DNA of 64,000 nucleotides from Piezodorus guildinii (taxonomy: Eukaryota > Arthropoda > Insecta > Hemiptera > Pentatomidae): positions 163,542,366-163,606,365 of the forward strand of contig CM041295.1 of the NCBI GenBank assembly GCA_023052935.1, in the 5' to 3' direction. Made by a program: the position numbers and the translations under genes. The notes beneath the pieces are model-generated. The model was not told the DNA's origin. It saw nothing but the letters and a program-made list of their open reading frames with translations, and did not search any database. This document shows, piece by piece, positions 58,001 to 61,090 of this stretch (positions within the stretch are counted from its first letter, which is position 1; each line of letters opens with the position of its first letter).

Positions 58001-60271
58001 TGGTGAAGGCATGATAAAATTAATATCTTGTAAACTATTTAGTATATCAGCTGACAAAGGGCGTCTCTTCAACCTCTGTTCTCTTTTCTCATAATCAACA
58101 GATTCCTCTGAGCTGGCTTCATATAGATTGGTATTTGAATTTCTAATCATTTTTTTTATTTTATAAGATGATCTTAATTCTTTTGTTGTTGATTCATTGA
58201 AAATTTCATTTGAGTAATCATTTGCAGTTTCATTTTTTAGTTGGGCTAAATTGGTATTATCTTTATTGATTGTTGTAGAATCAATTGAAATGTCTAAATC
58301 ATCTAAGGGTGGTGAGCTTGCAGGTATTGGAGGTGGTGAAACAAGGTCACTATCTGATGAATCTGGGTGCTCAGAATTAATGGCTATAATAGTCCTATCT
58401 CCTAAACTCCCACCAAGATAATAGGATGCAGGTCTGAATGTATCAGAGAGACTAAAGCGAGGGTGTCTTGGAGCATCTAAAGAATCCAGATCTTTGGATG
58501 CTTCGTCATCAGCATCTGAGCTATCTGATCTCCCAGAACCTTGATTTAATGACGGTGTTGTGGTGTTTAATATATCTGGTAATAATTGCCTTGAAGCTAC
58601 ATTATTTTGATTGATATTTTCTTTTGAACTATTTTGATTAAAGTTAAGATTATCAATATTCTTCTCATTTATTATTGAAAATGTGGTTTTTTGATCTCTT
58701 TTATCCTTTAATGCTGCCACTTCCATGTACACTGGTTCTTGTGATAGGGATGTTTGTAAATGAATTCATATTGAACATCTTTGTTCTTACCTATTTCACA
58801 GTATCGTGGAGTTTCCGAAACACTTGTATAGGAACAATGACTATCAGCATGAGGGCTAGTCTGATGAAATGAATTAGACGTAAAACAAGAACTAGAAGGA
58901 CCATTTTGGGTCATTTCAACATAAGGACTTTCTTCAGTTGAACTAAGCAGGTTCTCAATTATTAATGTATGTGAAGCAGAATTACTTCTTGAATGAACTA
59001 ATTCATTTTTAGATGACTTTTTCCTAGGAGTCATAGGCATATAATTTTCTTCTTGGATATCTGAATTAACATCAGTTGATGTTGAAAGATTTTTTTCATG
59101 ACATATCTGCAAACATGCAGTATTATCTAAATCTTTTTTAATGACACCTAACTCAACAACAGAAACATTATTACTGAGGTCAGAAGATTTATCTCGGCCA
59201 TCTAAACTTGGACTAGTTATTAATTGTGAATTTACAGATTCAAAATTAGAAGCAATGAAATTTTTTTCATTGGCTAAGACAGCTGCTACTTCTTCATCAC
59301 GTTCATCATCACTCGATATTGCAGGTTTCTCTAAATGTTCCCGATTGAAAATATGTTTTTCTTCCACATCACTTGATGTGTCATAAAGGAGAGCTTCTGA
59401 ATCACTTTGTACTTGTCTTTTTTCAAAATTATCATTAAATTTGACTGAATAGAAACAACTTCTTTTGACAGCTTAGAGGTTTCTTTGCGGTAACTTCTTA
59501 ATGAATTACCTTTATTTATTATGCCTCCTTTGCTAAATTTCTTTTGACCCTTATTGCTTATTTTTTGCCATGGGCTGTTTTCTTTTTTATTGTAAACATT
59601 ATTGTTACTAAAATTATTAGATGAATCATTGTTTTTATCATTTTGAATATTGCTTTCTGTGGTCAATAACGGCATTATTGTTGCACTATACAGATTTTCT
59701 TGAAGAATATTTTTGCTTTGAGAGAAACTAGGTTTCCTTAACCTACTTTTAAAGTTACCATGGATTACATTGCATGGAACAGGTGAGTATTCTTCATGTT
59801 CAGCAGTAATGTAATGGTATGAAAATTCTTTTATTACTCTTGATTCATCCAATTTCATTCCCCATTCTTCATCTTTTTCAGTTTGAACAATACTGAGCTT
59901 AGTTCCTAATTTCTTTCTGTCCCCTTTTTTACTTAAGTCTTCATTTGGAAGTGAATTAGGAACATATTTCTTTTTGAGTGTGTCAGTTTCATTAGTGTTT
60001 ATATTATTATTCCTAGGATAATTACTATCTTTATTAAAAATATTATATTTTGCTTTTACACTTGAACTATTTTTGTCTTCTGAATACTCGTGATTGTCAT
60101 TTATTTTGTTATTGCTCGTAGTCTCCATTGTGTCTGAATGTATGCTTGTCCTTTTTATTTCACTAAGTAATGTATTACTTATTTCAGGATTGACCATTCT
60201 TTTTTCCAATGCATTATTACTTTTTAGATTTAAAGTCAGATTTTCTTGTTTTGATTCACTTTCTTCAAACC
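15916..60271 (-). CDS. kmr: PLEKHA5/6/7-like (kramer-like) coiled-coil scaffold gene, 5' part outside window
   Basis: This multi-exon gene reads from 60,271 down to a TAA at 15,916-15,918. The coding segments total about 6.1 kb (about 2,040 codons), and from 56,468 downward GT..AG junctions join in compatible phase. Layout from the N-terminal side: a long Ser/Asn-rich region with Tyr motifs; a linker; coiled-coil exons (36,615-39,506); a linker; a basic helix (o); a Pro-rich exon (p); a 74-residue exon (q); a block containing ILIPERYIPE followed by a charged helix (r); and a last helix with KRKVAEEKKNREHLL (s). The coiled coil and the ERYI-type C-terminal block recall PLEKHA5/6/7 and fly kramer, which are cytoplasmic or junctional and cytoskeletal adaptors with an N-terminal PH domain. 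No PH domain lies in this window, so the 5' exons should be upstream. The family call rests on remembered similarity. The function is inferred from the family and is not shown by this sequence. Confidence 0.72.
16032..18690. other. Intron of the kramer-like gene, simple repeats
   Basis: AT-rich, with a (TA)n run at 16,566-16,627, a T run at 17,560-17,589 and a degenerate hammerhead-like motif at 17,892-17,926. At 18,105-18,395 there may be a worn LINE fragment on the + strand, but no motif is secure. Confidence 0.5.
16566..16627. repeat. (TA)n microsatellite
   Basis: About 31 uninterrupted TA units. Confidence 0.95.
18692..19350 (+). repeat. Candidate LTR followed by primer-binding-site-like sequence
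   Basis: Starts TGTGGAGAGGTGC. It ends near 19,340 and is followed by TGGCGCCCTG at 19,351, resembling a tRNA-primer-binding site. The region around AATTTGAAG...TCGTTATTTAC and TGGCGC resembles the triple repeat at 28-35 kb. No coding sequence follows; the element is broken at about 19,440. Confidence 0.35.
19555..20260 (+). pseudogene. LINE 3' fragment (RTE-like), split by a SINE
   Basis: Frames contain KEKREAQQMFGALGVGNQFR, LRWAGHMASIEDNTTKK and CKKKCGCPWLKWAYKVD, similar to the C-terminal part of RTE-type ORF2. The piece at 19,823-19,883 is repeated at 20,107-20,172, on the other side of the SINE. Confidence 0.5.
19905..20106 (+). repeat. tRNA-derived SINE
   Basis: An A-box-like TAGTCTAGTGG (19,919-19,929) and a B-box-like GGGTTTAAATCCC (about 19,951-19,963) are spaced as in a tRNA. 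They are followed by a non-tRNA body and a T-rich tail at 20,080-20,106. It lies between the two copies of a 65-bp LINE segment. Confidence 0.7.
20261..21180. other. Intron, no gene seen
   Basis: AT-rich with an A run at 20,681-20,710. No coding or structured repeat was recognised. Confidence 0.5.
21181..21312 (-). CDS. kmr: kramer-like gene, exon s (charged C-terminal helix)
   Basis: Acceptor TATTCTAG/AT and donor GTTGCAG/GTTCGA enclose 132 bases, phase 1 to 1. The peptide has LKRKVAEEKKNREHLLQLSH and ILAQQVMEKSKIVA, a basic then amphipathic helix. It joins the last exon 5.1 kb away as KIVAVMALASLPEKV. Confidence 0.75.
21497..21776 (-). CDS. kmr: kramer-like gene, exon r (conserved C-terminal block)
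   Basis: The acceptor TTTTTTTGCAG/ACT is strong and the donor is AATG/GTAAGT. It has 93 codons plus one base. It includes DDLDIERVLRPRLTTPDVVR, then ILIPERYIPETQPQLTKEEQ and a KADAIRRML helix. The ERYI block followed by a charged helix is the C-terminal segment that I associate with PLEKHA5/6/7-type proteins. Confidence 0.76.
21947..22020. repeat. Perfect 30-bp inverted repeat (hairpin)
   Basis: Arms at 21,947-21,976 and 21,991-22,020 are exact reverse complements, separated by a 14-base loop (TTGAAGAGGGTACT). The right arm abuts the Jockey fragment. Confidence 0.95.
22030..23715 (-). pseudogene. Jockey-type LINE fragment, copy A
   Basis: Read on the minus strand: an RT N-terminal part (NKSLWTTTKKLLQFKDFNH-like; HLECIEAELDIPLQLALPPK; SRKTAGYDLITP), then FLNVEQAFDRVWHPGLLY, SAGVPQGSILGPILY and the catalytic FFSTYADDTCVLSVNN. 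A thumb and C-terminal part follows (RLTWNPHTRLKRQETAHR, RLIWTYGVESWGSTKPSN). Frames change at about 22,320 and 22,900-23,150. The last recognisable bases match the LINE end near 51,625. It belongs to the same family as 48,430-52,005, which is on the opposite strand. Confidence 0.78.
24357..24678 (-). repeat. Diverged LTR related to the solo LTR at 61.1 kb
   Basis: On the minus strand it begins TGTAGCGGATGC...GCTCACAAG...GCGCC, matching the start of the 61,091 LTR (TGTGGCGGATGC...GCTCACAGA...GCGCC). It later shares GACCTAGGGCCA, CTAGTCT, TTCAGATCACC and CTCCCTAGGTCAG. The preceding minus-strand sequence (24,679 upward) has a purine tract GGAAGGGAG, as before a 3' LTR. Confidence 0.5.
24679..25450 (-). 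pseudogene. Probable internal remnant of the LTR element at 24.4 kb
   Basis: Minus-strand frames near the LTR read STKTTSSTRSCTDSVNEEGS. The rest, up to 25,450, is richer in G/C than the surrounding intron but shows no recognisable retroviral motif. Assignment is by position only. Confidence 0.3.
25451..25993. other. Intron, no gene seen
   Basis: AT-rich, with no coding motifs or repeats recognised. Confidence 0.5.
25994..26215 (-). CDS. kmr: kramer-like gene, exon q
   Basis: Acceptor TTTAG/GGA and donor TCTCAG/GTGATG enclose 74 codons in phase 0. It includes ESPQLSPVYLSETARKIVEE, VAWQGMGEKRLIPKEKRRHH and a TVSGPSLGTPQTLYSQ end. No domain is recognised, but codon use and the open frame support coding. 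Confidence 0.7.
26599..26739 (-). CDS. kmr: kramer-like gene, exon p (Pro-rich then helix)
   Basis: Acceptor TTTCAG/AAG and donor GTGAAG/GTATTC enclose 47 codons in phase 0. It contains EVPPTPGPRTDSVNAVWNLV followed by RKNRVK. Confidence 0.72.
26740..27512. other. Intron between exons o and p
   Basis: AT-rich. A less AT-rich island at 27,040-27,300 looks like an inserted repeat, but no family was recognised, and the open frame across it has no coding features. Confidence 0.45.
27513..27676 (-). CDS. kmr: kramer-like gene, exon o (basic helix)
   Basis: The acceptor TTTTTTCTTCCAG/GC is strong and the donor is GAC/GTATGT. It has 54 codons after two split-codon bases. The peptide YHFKEKPQEIKTVRIVKRES is followed by a run of Arg/Asp (ERRQRDRDRSGN) and KRLPITEERCID. 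It is a basic charged helix and joins phase 1 to phase 0. Confidence 0.72.
27677..28274. other. Intron with (TA)n and unassigned repeat leader
   Basis: A(13)(TA)n at about 27,798-27,847. The 27,960-28,260 segment is less AT-rich (GGGAATCGCGAGAGTGAGG) and leads into the triple repeat. It may be the upstream part of the same element. Confidence 0.4.
29317..29520 (+). repeat. Copia 5' LTR
   Basis: 204 bp, TGTTGG...CAACA. It differs from the 3' LTR at two sites: GTTGTTGTTG versus GTTGTTATTG, and GACCCATT versus GACCTATT. Confidence 0.96.
29521..29534 (+). promoter_or_regulatory. Copia primer-binding site
   Basis: GGTTATGGGCCCAG directly adjoins the 5' LTR. In copia-type elements this pairs with an internal part of the initiator methionine tRNA. 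Confidence 0.85.
29605..33621 (+). CDS. Copia gag-pol polyprotein
   Basis: The ATG at 29,605 (MSQNQSLPVERLKGRENFDT) gives 1,338 residues. Order: gag (1 to about 210, with WKFAVQAYLEDLELW); zinc knuckle CFNCNGYGHIAKNC (about 225-238); protease DSGASCH (about 278); integrase with WHQRMAHLNYDSLC and CDICTLGKSHRLPF, then the DDE parts HSDLVGPM, RTDNGGEYCNKKL and NGKAERLNRSILDRAR; reverse transcriptase with SHKARLVVKGFAQR, QMDAVSAFHQGELEEEIYMS and AIWVDDLLIFSNN; and RNase H with YGYCDADWASDPDERRSVTG and STTEAEYMAMS. All catalytic residues expected for copia are present and there is no stop or shift. An alternative upstream start at 29,557 is non-ATG. Confidence 0.95.
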   Translation: MSQNQSLPVERLKGRENFDTWKFAVQAYLEDLELWECITEKNPDKKCRSKLILLVEPVNYVHIQNTTTAKQAWENLSKAFQDDGLTRRVGLLRTLITTKLEDCDSVEEYVNRIITTAHKLTSVGLTVSDEWVGTILLAGLPSRFEPMIMGIESSGTAVTADSVKTKLLQDLSIVKSSSENNSDNLNSALYGHRSKGNSVQSKGTQRYRKFEQNKTDKTPSRGPRCFNCNGYGHIAKNCSSPVTDKMSGNKTNYDADTSLFAAFSTRLSNNPEFFLDSGASCHLCRSSEMLSNARRTEKISISTANNEKMTSDTVGDVSLPVMISDNNHSEVNVNNVYYVPELEVNLLSVSQIVSKRHCVVFNSNGAKIFNNQRQLIASASLVNSLFKLDVPAGTTFALSAKCEMTLWHQRMAHLNYDSLCKLGTISNAFNFPRRKLNIGCDICTLGKSHRLPFPGSDSSTEHCLQLVHSDLVGPMEVNSLAGSRYLLTFLDDFSHKSFTYFLKSKDQVTDYFKIFKSLVENQSDNKIKILRTDNGGEYCNKKLSEFLKSSGIVHQTSCPYSPQQNGKAERLNRSILDRARCLLIESGLPSVFWAEAVNCSTYLLNRSPCKSVDTTPEQVWTAKKPALQHLRIFGCKAYAHIPAPKQTKLGPRSTPCIFVGYCQDTKGYRLYDPQKKITFISRDVTFSEDQWGSSLLKNTSEGTDRNFYVLPDEYNVENTNVEDNSDSDSDNTISSRLSIDDDSPNSETQSNIGPHKTISSIEDSSATTETSYDQDDDPDFIPPSTTSIGQSSSTRPARKRQPPAKLDDFVTYSAFFTGSELSDPMSYDDALAHQDKQLWVDAMRELKAQMDNGTWELVELPASKQSLACKWVFRTKKDVSGKIASHKARLVVKGFAQRRGVDYEETFSPVVRYSSIRYLLSLAAEYNLDICQMDAVSAFHQGELEEEIYMSQPPGFSDGTSKVCRLRKSIYGLKQASRIWNRKLDEVLQGFGLNQSKFDSCVYFKIEEKFMIIVAIWVDDLLIFSNNQKLKNQVKSQLTRSFKMTDLGEAKSFLGLELTRDRQSKKIWLSQQNYIEQVLKRFNMDEANPVSTPISIGENFSKSQEPQTEEEKDKMRKIPYQEAIGCLLFAAQTSRPDIAFAVSSLSRFNNNPGMSHWTGVKRILRYLRGTSSYRLKFDGSKTGPIYGYCDADWASDPDERRSVTGYIFIKCDGPISWCTKRQPTVALSTTEAEYMAMSSAAQEALWLRGLSEEIEQSSKNPTQIFCDNQGARNLALNGAYQPRTKHIDVRHHFMREKVQAKLLSFTYISTKKMVADSLTKALDVDKFSDCIRCQGIRK
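33628..33831 (+). repeat. Copia 3' LTR
   Basis: 204 bp, 202 identical to the 5' LTR; followed by the target duplication GTATC. Confidence 0.96.
34121..34271 (+). mobile_element. 151-bp insertion with 12-bp target duplication
   Basis: Flanked by AGAAACCTATTT (34,109-34,120 and 34,272-34,283). The sister units at about 28,870 and 34,999 show the uninterrupted site. The insert contains AGAAGATGGC, a short loop, GCCGAAACGTAG, then TTCAATAAAATAG. The target duplication length suggests LINE-mediated retroposition of a short RNA. No clear A/B boxes were seen. Confidence 0.75.
35127..35852. other. Intron, no gene seen
   Basis: AT-rich sequence between the repeat array and exon n. Nothing recognisable. 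Confidence 0.5.
35853..35975 (-). CDS. kmr: kramer-like gene, exon n
   Basis: The acceptor is GGTTTTAG/GT. The peptide has SPYPDDFFETANFSSRSLE and RLSEMNDEEMIRQSY, ending at TCCTACG/GTATTC in phase 1. Reading through this donor would add about 14 residues before a TGA at about 35,810, so a shorter intron-retained isoform is conceivable. The spliced product joins exon o as SYGYHFKEKPQEIKTV. The intron downstream contains the copia element and the triple repeat. Confidence 0.7.
36258..36431 (-). CDS. kmr: kramer-like gene, exon m (linker)
   Basis: Acceptor ATTTTAG/GTG and donor TTTAC/GTATGT enclose 58 codons, phase 1 to 1. The peptide is polar (GDVNNTGKKNLNNGWLETD, later QNPSYVSPLYVNTTSERDL) with Tyr/Pro motifs. 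It is probably a flexible linker downstream of the coiled coil. Confidence 0.7.
36615..36876 (-). CDS. kmr: kramer-like gene, exon l (end of coiled coil)
   Basis: Acceptor CTATTTAG/AAA and donor ATACTG/GTAAGT enclose 87 codons plus one base. There are two helical stretches (KLEETVAENARLEQELVVLR and LEAELCQVQLLVGNLLRQRQ) separated by a Gly/Thr linker, followed by a QLTEKSNSLSRQIWP tail. The exon ends in phase 1. Confidence 0.75.
36944..37093 (-). CDS. kmr: kramer-like gene, exon k (coiled coil)
   Basis: Acceptor TTGCTAG/GGT and donor TCAAAG/GTAAAT enclose 50 codons in phase 0. The first part (VLERALGGLRTKLQGIHG) and the second (EWYKRQQRLLEKELSRVRSI) correspond to the two helical blocks separated by a short loop that I recall in PLEKHA5/6/7-type coiled coils. 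Confidence 0.75.
37642..37722 (-). CDS. kmr: kramer-like gene, exon j (coiled coil, family-typical block)
   Basis: Acceptor TTTTTTAG/GCC and donor GACAAG/GTGAAT enclose 27 codons (AKVERLYRLDKLLQEESGTL then HSLQQDK), phase 0. The spacing of Leu, Asp and Lys (LDKLLQEE...LHSLQQDK) matches my recollection of the conserved coiled-coil start in PLEKHA5/6/7, one of the better arguments for that family. Confidence 0.75.
37801..38019. mobile_element. Foldback element (MITE-like) between exons i and j
   Basis: The arms at about 37,801-37,886 and 37,928-38,019 are imperfect inverse copies of about 86-92 bp. Landmarks: ACTTCATAAATTTACATGATG on the left and CATCATGTAAATTTATGAAGT on the right; CACTGCATATTTATT and AATAAATATGCAGTG. 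A roughly 40-base loop separates them. No coding capacity. Confidence 0.85.
38212..38388 (-). CDS. kmr: kramer-like gene, exon i (coiled coil)
   Basis: Acceptor TTTTCTAG/TATG and donor TTGAAA/GTAAAC enclose 59 codons in phase 0. The peptide runs from YEKGKPLVNLVDNMVKLGS to FIQRIQEQRLLAEEKRDWER and IRPDHHELK. It is a charged helical segment with no enzyme motif. Confidence 0.72.
38610..38702 (-). CDS. kmr: kramer-like gene, exon h (coiled coil)
   Basis: Acceptor TTTTTAG/GC and donor AAACAG/GTTAGT enclose 31 codons, phase 0 to 0. The peptide (ACLTDLDKTNRVGHLQKLDE, then LKAHLADLEKQ) has a heptad-like Leu pattern. It joins exons g and i without a frame change. Confidence 0.72.
39360..39506 (-). 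CDS. kmr: kramer-like gene, exon g (start of coiled coil)
   Basis: The acceptor TTTTTAAG/GG and the donor CACAG/GTATAT enclose exactly 49 codons in phase 0. The peptide begins GPGWNLKVSAGELLGRTHEE and continues with the helix LVLLLIQLRRQRATVCQSM. This is a strongly predicted amphipathic coiled-coil segment, similar in position to the start of the coiled-coil region in PLEKHA5/6/7-type proteins. Confidence 0.72.
39507..42074. other. Intron between exons f and g, no gene seen
   Basis: 2.5 kb of AT-rich sequence without reading frames, repeats or splice-flanked segments that I can recognise. Confidence 0.5.
42075..42300 (+). repeat. Repeat family H, copy 2 (inverted arms with hammerhead-like core)
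   Basis: Arms at about 42,117-42,172 and 42,239-42,296 are inverse copies (ATTTTGCCGACGTTTCGGC against GCCGAAACGTCGGCAAAAT and beyond). The 3' side has CCCTGATGATGGCTC, a loop, GAGCCGAAACGTCGGC. CTGATGA, a short stem and GAAAC are the conserved pieces of a hammerhead ribozyme, but one extra base separates CTGATGA from the stem. Confidence 0.65.
42530..42604 (-). CDS. kmr: kramer-like gene, exon f (5' boundary uncertain)
   Basis: This short exon encodes about 25 residues, including SYHVNAKKDHAANEAGFVT and TRRHK. It ends at the strong donor CACAAG/GTAAGA, which joins in phase 0 to exon g. Three AG sites are possible at its start (exon start 42,604, 42,600 or 42,596). Only 42,604 gives phase 0 and 25 whole codons, but its upstream sequence is pyrimidine-poor. 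It may also be an alternatively used exon. Confidence 0.5.
42605..44222. other. Intron, mostly unassigned; possible SINE piece at 43,418-43,500
   Basis: At 43,424-43,470, GGTTTGGCTTATTGGTAGGGC looks like a worn tRNA A-box region. At 44,170-44,215, ATTGCTCGAGGCCTTCTG resembles the 3' part of the solo LTR at 61,790-61,810. A + strand frame at 43,639-43,890 has no recognisable motif. Confidence 0.4.
44485..44748. mobile_element. 264-bp near-perfect palindrome inserted in the left arm
   Basis: It begins CTGGAAGGAATTAGTC and ends GACTAATTCCTTCCAG, with arms of about 125 bp and a centre near ATCTTGAG (about 44,613). Mismatches are very few. Each arm carries AGATGATGAC, a loop, GTCGAAACGTTGGC, the same arrangement as family H. 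The right arm of the host element lacks this insert. Confidence 0.9.
45003..45190 (+). repeat. Tandem duplicate in the foldback left arm
   Basis: Two related copies of about 90-100 bp (45,003-45,090 and 45,110-45,190): AGGTTTTCAGAACGCTATTTC and AGGTTTTCAAGGACGTTATTT, each ending in a CGCG-ATGC motif and TGTTTCGGTTA. Inverse copies occur at 45,395-45,470 and 45,485-45,560. Confidence 0.7.
45640..46030 (-). repeat. Dispersed repeat family D, copy 2, inserted in the right arm
   Basis: Reverse complement of 4,360-4,760. It interrupts the right arm of the foldback element, since the left arm has no counterpart. An open + strand frame (45,765-45,974) merely crosses it. Confidence 0.7.
46223..47200. 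other. Intron with Tc1-like terminal remnant
   Basis: CCGAATACTTTTGACACTCA (about 46,889-46,908) followed by CTGTA matches the Tc1-like termini near 1,490 and 1,685. The remainder is AT-rich without a gene. Confidence 0.45.
47201..47307 (-). CDS. kmr: kramer-like gene, exon e
   Basis: The acceptor ATGTTTAG lies at 47,309-47,308. The exon takes two bases to complete the codon from segment d, then has 35 codons (GIDCRTGESAEPIKENKK, later TETDIYPDQEQ), and ends at CAG/GTTTAA in phase 0. It is acidic and low in hydrophobic residues, with no domain. The intron upstream (47,308-56,467) holds the nested Jockey/CR1 LINEs and a SINE. Confidence 0.6.
47308..48429. other. Intron, possible SINE piece
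   Basis: At about 47,785-47,800, AAGTTCAAATCCGG resembles a B box. Nothing else was recognised. Confidence 0.35.
48500..48905 (+). pseudogene. Jockey copy B gag-like remnant
   Basis: Pro/Gln-rich frames (LEAPHQPTPPHQIPVRVKV, IPPRSSVQPNQPNPLPQTSQ) lie upstream of the endonuclease. No zinc knuckle is visible. An internal stop lies near 48,593. Confidence 0.4.
49051..49860 (+). pseudogene. Jockey copy B endonuclease
   Basis: Motifs: LLWNANSLLNHRDE; IDTALLTETHFTQ (catalytic Glu); YRSDHPDKTAHTGSCILIHK; AVYCPPGN; FFAGGDYNTKHQRSGCR; RPDILDIFVSS; and LSSDHSQVLLSL. Stops at 49,369 and 49,771 show inactivation. GGDYNTKH replaces the usual GGDxNxKH pattern conservatively. Confidence 0.72.
49870..50450 (+). 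pseudogene. Jockey copy B RT N-terminal part
   Basis: A leading RLLREKRRTRSKWHRTRYP-like stretch (frames near 49,950) is followed by NKSLWTTTKKLLNFKDFN and HLECVKAELGIPLQMAIPPK. Both match copy A closely. It breaks at 50,405-50,480 before the catalytic palm. Confidence 0.68.
50480..51620 (+). pseudogene. CR1-like LINE 3' fragment inside the Jockey element
   Basis: A 237-codon frame (50,543-51,256) holds the RT thumb and C-terminal region: NKLKLNVEKTKAIVIGS, VKNLGLTLDQTLSWKNHI, LIFPHFDYCCAVYGG and LKRLFNCFIRFIFG, and ends SLWNSIPSNIRDSNTLPTFK. These are typical of CR1/L2-like LINEs and differ from the Jockey C-terminus in copy A. The 3' end AAAGGGACTAGTCCCAG...AATAAATAAAG plus TTATTATTATTAT forms the tail. 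The 5' part is truncated. Confidence 0.7.
51625..51968 (+). pseudogene. Jockey copy B C-terminal end
   Basis: Begins at ACAATTCTGCTCCTTACTTT, which matches the last conserved bases of copy A (near 22,055), then runs ARG/PRO-rich RRPKRRWPRDLL and a short hydrophobic 3' stretch to the A tail. Confidence 0.6.
51969..52035 (+). repeat. A tail plus (TA)n microsatellite
   Basis: About 37 A followed by about 15 TA units, typical of LINE tails that seed microsatellites. Confidence 0.9.
52600..52945 (+). pseudogene. RTE-type LINE remnant
   Basis: FLGYANDLDMIRGSQAALHE is a worn YADD motif block (Asp to Asn), followed by ALEAAAGLGTRNWRAIVQ and a 3' end SVEPLKDEEE-like. Much of ORF2 between them is deleted. 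Confidence 0.55.
53760..54120 (-). pseudogene. CR1-like LINE 3' remnant
   Basis: The minus strand reads FHKSFLVHSSFFWNWLPISV, then CKTTSLSSFKY, and ends near 53,790 in GGGACTTGGTCCCAGGATAA. Both match the ending of the LINE at 50,480-51,620. Confidence 0.6.
54121..55683. other. Intron, no gene seen
   Basis: AT-rich with T runs (54,375-54,400 and 54,870-54,882). No repeats or coding segments recognised. Confidence 0.5.
55684..55985 (+). repeat. tRNA-derived SINE, about 300 bp
   Basis: Begins GGGGAGCCCGTAGCTGAGTGG, with an A box (TAGCTGAGTGG, about 55,694-55,704) and a B box (GAGTTCGAATCC, 55,737-55,748). A 230-bp GC-richer body follows (GGGTATGTGAGACCCGTCAGC, CGAGGCCCAGGGCC) and an A-rich end GAAAAGAAAAGAT. 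It contrasts sharply with the AT-rich intron. Confidence 0.85.
56468..57989 (-). CDS. kmr: kramer-like gene, segment d (long Ser/Asn-rich exon end)
   Basis: The frame is open from about 58,016 to the donor TATCAG/GTTAGA (exon end 56,468, phase 1). The predicted protein is polar and rich in Asn, Ser, Asp and Lys, with scattered RSLE repeats (HRSRSLEGLL, RHTRSLEDLD) that look like basophilic-kinase or 14-3-3 sites. No catalytic domain is recognised. The upper boundary is approximate because of the unresolved frame change near 57,905-58,016. The split codon at the donor joins in frame to the exon at 47,201-47,307. Confidence 0.62.
57990..58731 (-). CDS. kmr: kramer-like gene, segment c
   Basis: This segment begins in frame after the candidate 59-bp intron. 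It contains VYMEVAALKD and an Asp/Ser-rich stretch (SDSSDADDEASKDLDSLD) followed by HPRFSLSDTFRPASYY. It also has a Pro-rich patch (SPPPIPASSPP) and ends around MPSPEVGIIE. The frame runs to a stop at 57,905-57,907, but the rest of the protein continues in a different frame that opens at about 58,016. The true crossover lies somewhere in 57,905-58,016, so the lower boundary given here is approximate. No pair of strong splice sites explains this third frame change. The direction of shift matches the two upstream ones. Confidence 0.55.
58791..59444 (-). CDS. kmr: kramer-like gene, segment b (Tyr-motif cluster)
   Basis: This segment has 217 codons plus split codons, rich in Ser, Thr and acidic residues. 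It carries Tyr motifs that resemble SH2 ligands: ENYMPMTP (a YxxM motif, the class bound by PI3K p85), SPYVEMTQ and PRYCEI. It ends at ATAG/GTAAGA (58,791/58,790). Joining at the acceptor AACCAG (58,732) continues with VYMEVAALKD, another Tyr motif. The intervening 59 bp is open in this frame for about 32 further codons. A short intron and a single-base frameshift are therefore both possible. The Tyr motifs suggest a docking role, but this is inference only. Confidence 0.6.
59510..60271 (-). CDS. kmr: kramer-like gene, segment a (Ser/Asn-rich)
   Basis: The acceptor CTAG at 60,273-60,272 follows a T-rich stretch, and the reading frame opens directly after it with two bases completing a split codon. 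The 253 codons are rich in Asn, Ser and Lys, have no membrane segment and no recognised fold, and are probably disordered. The frame stays open on the genomic strand until 59,331. However, the downstream protein continues in another frame from about 59,470. A candidate 65-bp intron (59,445-59,509; donor AAAG/GTAATT, acceptor TTTCTATTCAG) restores the frame exactly. A one-base loss near 59,420-59,470 would do the same. Confidence 0.6.
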
Positions 60272-61086
60272 CTAGTAACAGAAAAATTTTTGTTTTTGTA
60301 TACTTTAATTTTGGATACCCAAAAAGTTAAAATATTTACAGTAATTAAAGTATTTTATTTAAGTGATATATCAATTATAATTAATGATAGATAGTTATTG
60401 AAATAAACTTTCTTTAGTTATATTAATATGTACATATTTATAAATACAAAACATCTAATCAATTTCAAAATTGAGCAAATACTAATATAGCCAACATTTT
60501 TTTTTTTTTTTTTCAAGATACATAGCTCAATTCAATTGAAATCAACCAACCCATGTTATACAATAGTTTTTGAATTTTTACCATTATTCTCTATCGTAAG
60601 ATTAATTCAAATGCAGAGGTAAAGTGTTTTTCAGGCTCCTAGTAATTGTTATGCAGCCATTGTAAGTTTCCTTCACAGCTGAAAACAAGTTTCAGGCAAA
60701 TGCTTTAACTATGGTAACTTTTAAAATATCAAAACAACTACACAATTTGTTAAGGATGTGTTTCTTAAATTCACAACACATCCTCATCAGAAAAAGTAAA
60801 AAAAATCATGAAAAATATAAATAAACCATGACTTATAACATTCTAAAAATGTATTGAGGAAAAGAGACTCTCATTTTTCTTGTATAGTCCTATCATCATA
60901 CAACTTTATTTAATCTTTAAAATATAATCTTGAGAACATTTCCTTTTTTTTAAAATGAATTATCAAATATGGCCAAAAGTCATTTCATTAAAAGTTTTAT
61001 ATAAACTTAAAAGTTGAAAAGATAATTAAATTGTGTTTTGATGGAAACATTTATTTTGTGTTAATTGCTACAATAGAGATATTATA
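60272..61086. other. Intron upstream of segment a
   Basis: AT-rich. At 60,770-60,790 CACATCCTCATCAG and GTTAAGGATGTG nearby form an imperfect inverted pair that resembles other short repeats. No exon was recognised. Confidence 0.4.
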
Positions 61087-61090
61087 TAGT

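Noticed and set aside
60715..60800. Another hammerhead-like site (CTGATGAGGATGTG on the minus strand)
   Set aside because: The stem would enclose the GAAAC rather than precede it, so the required order is not met.
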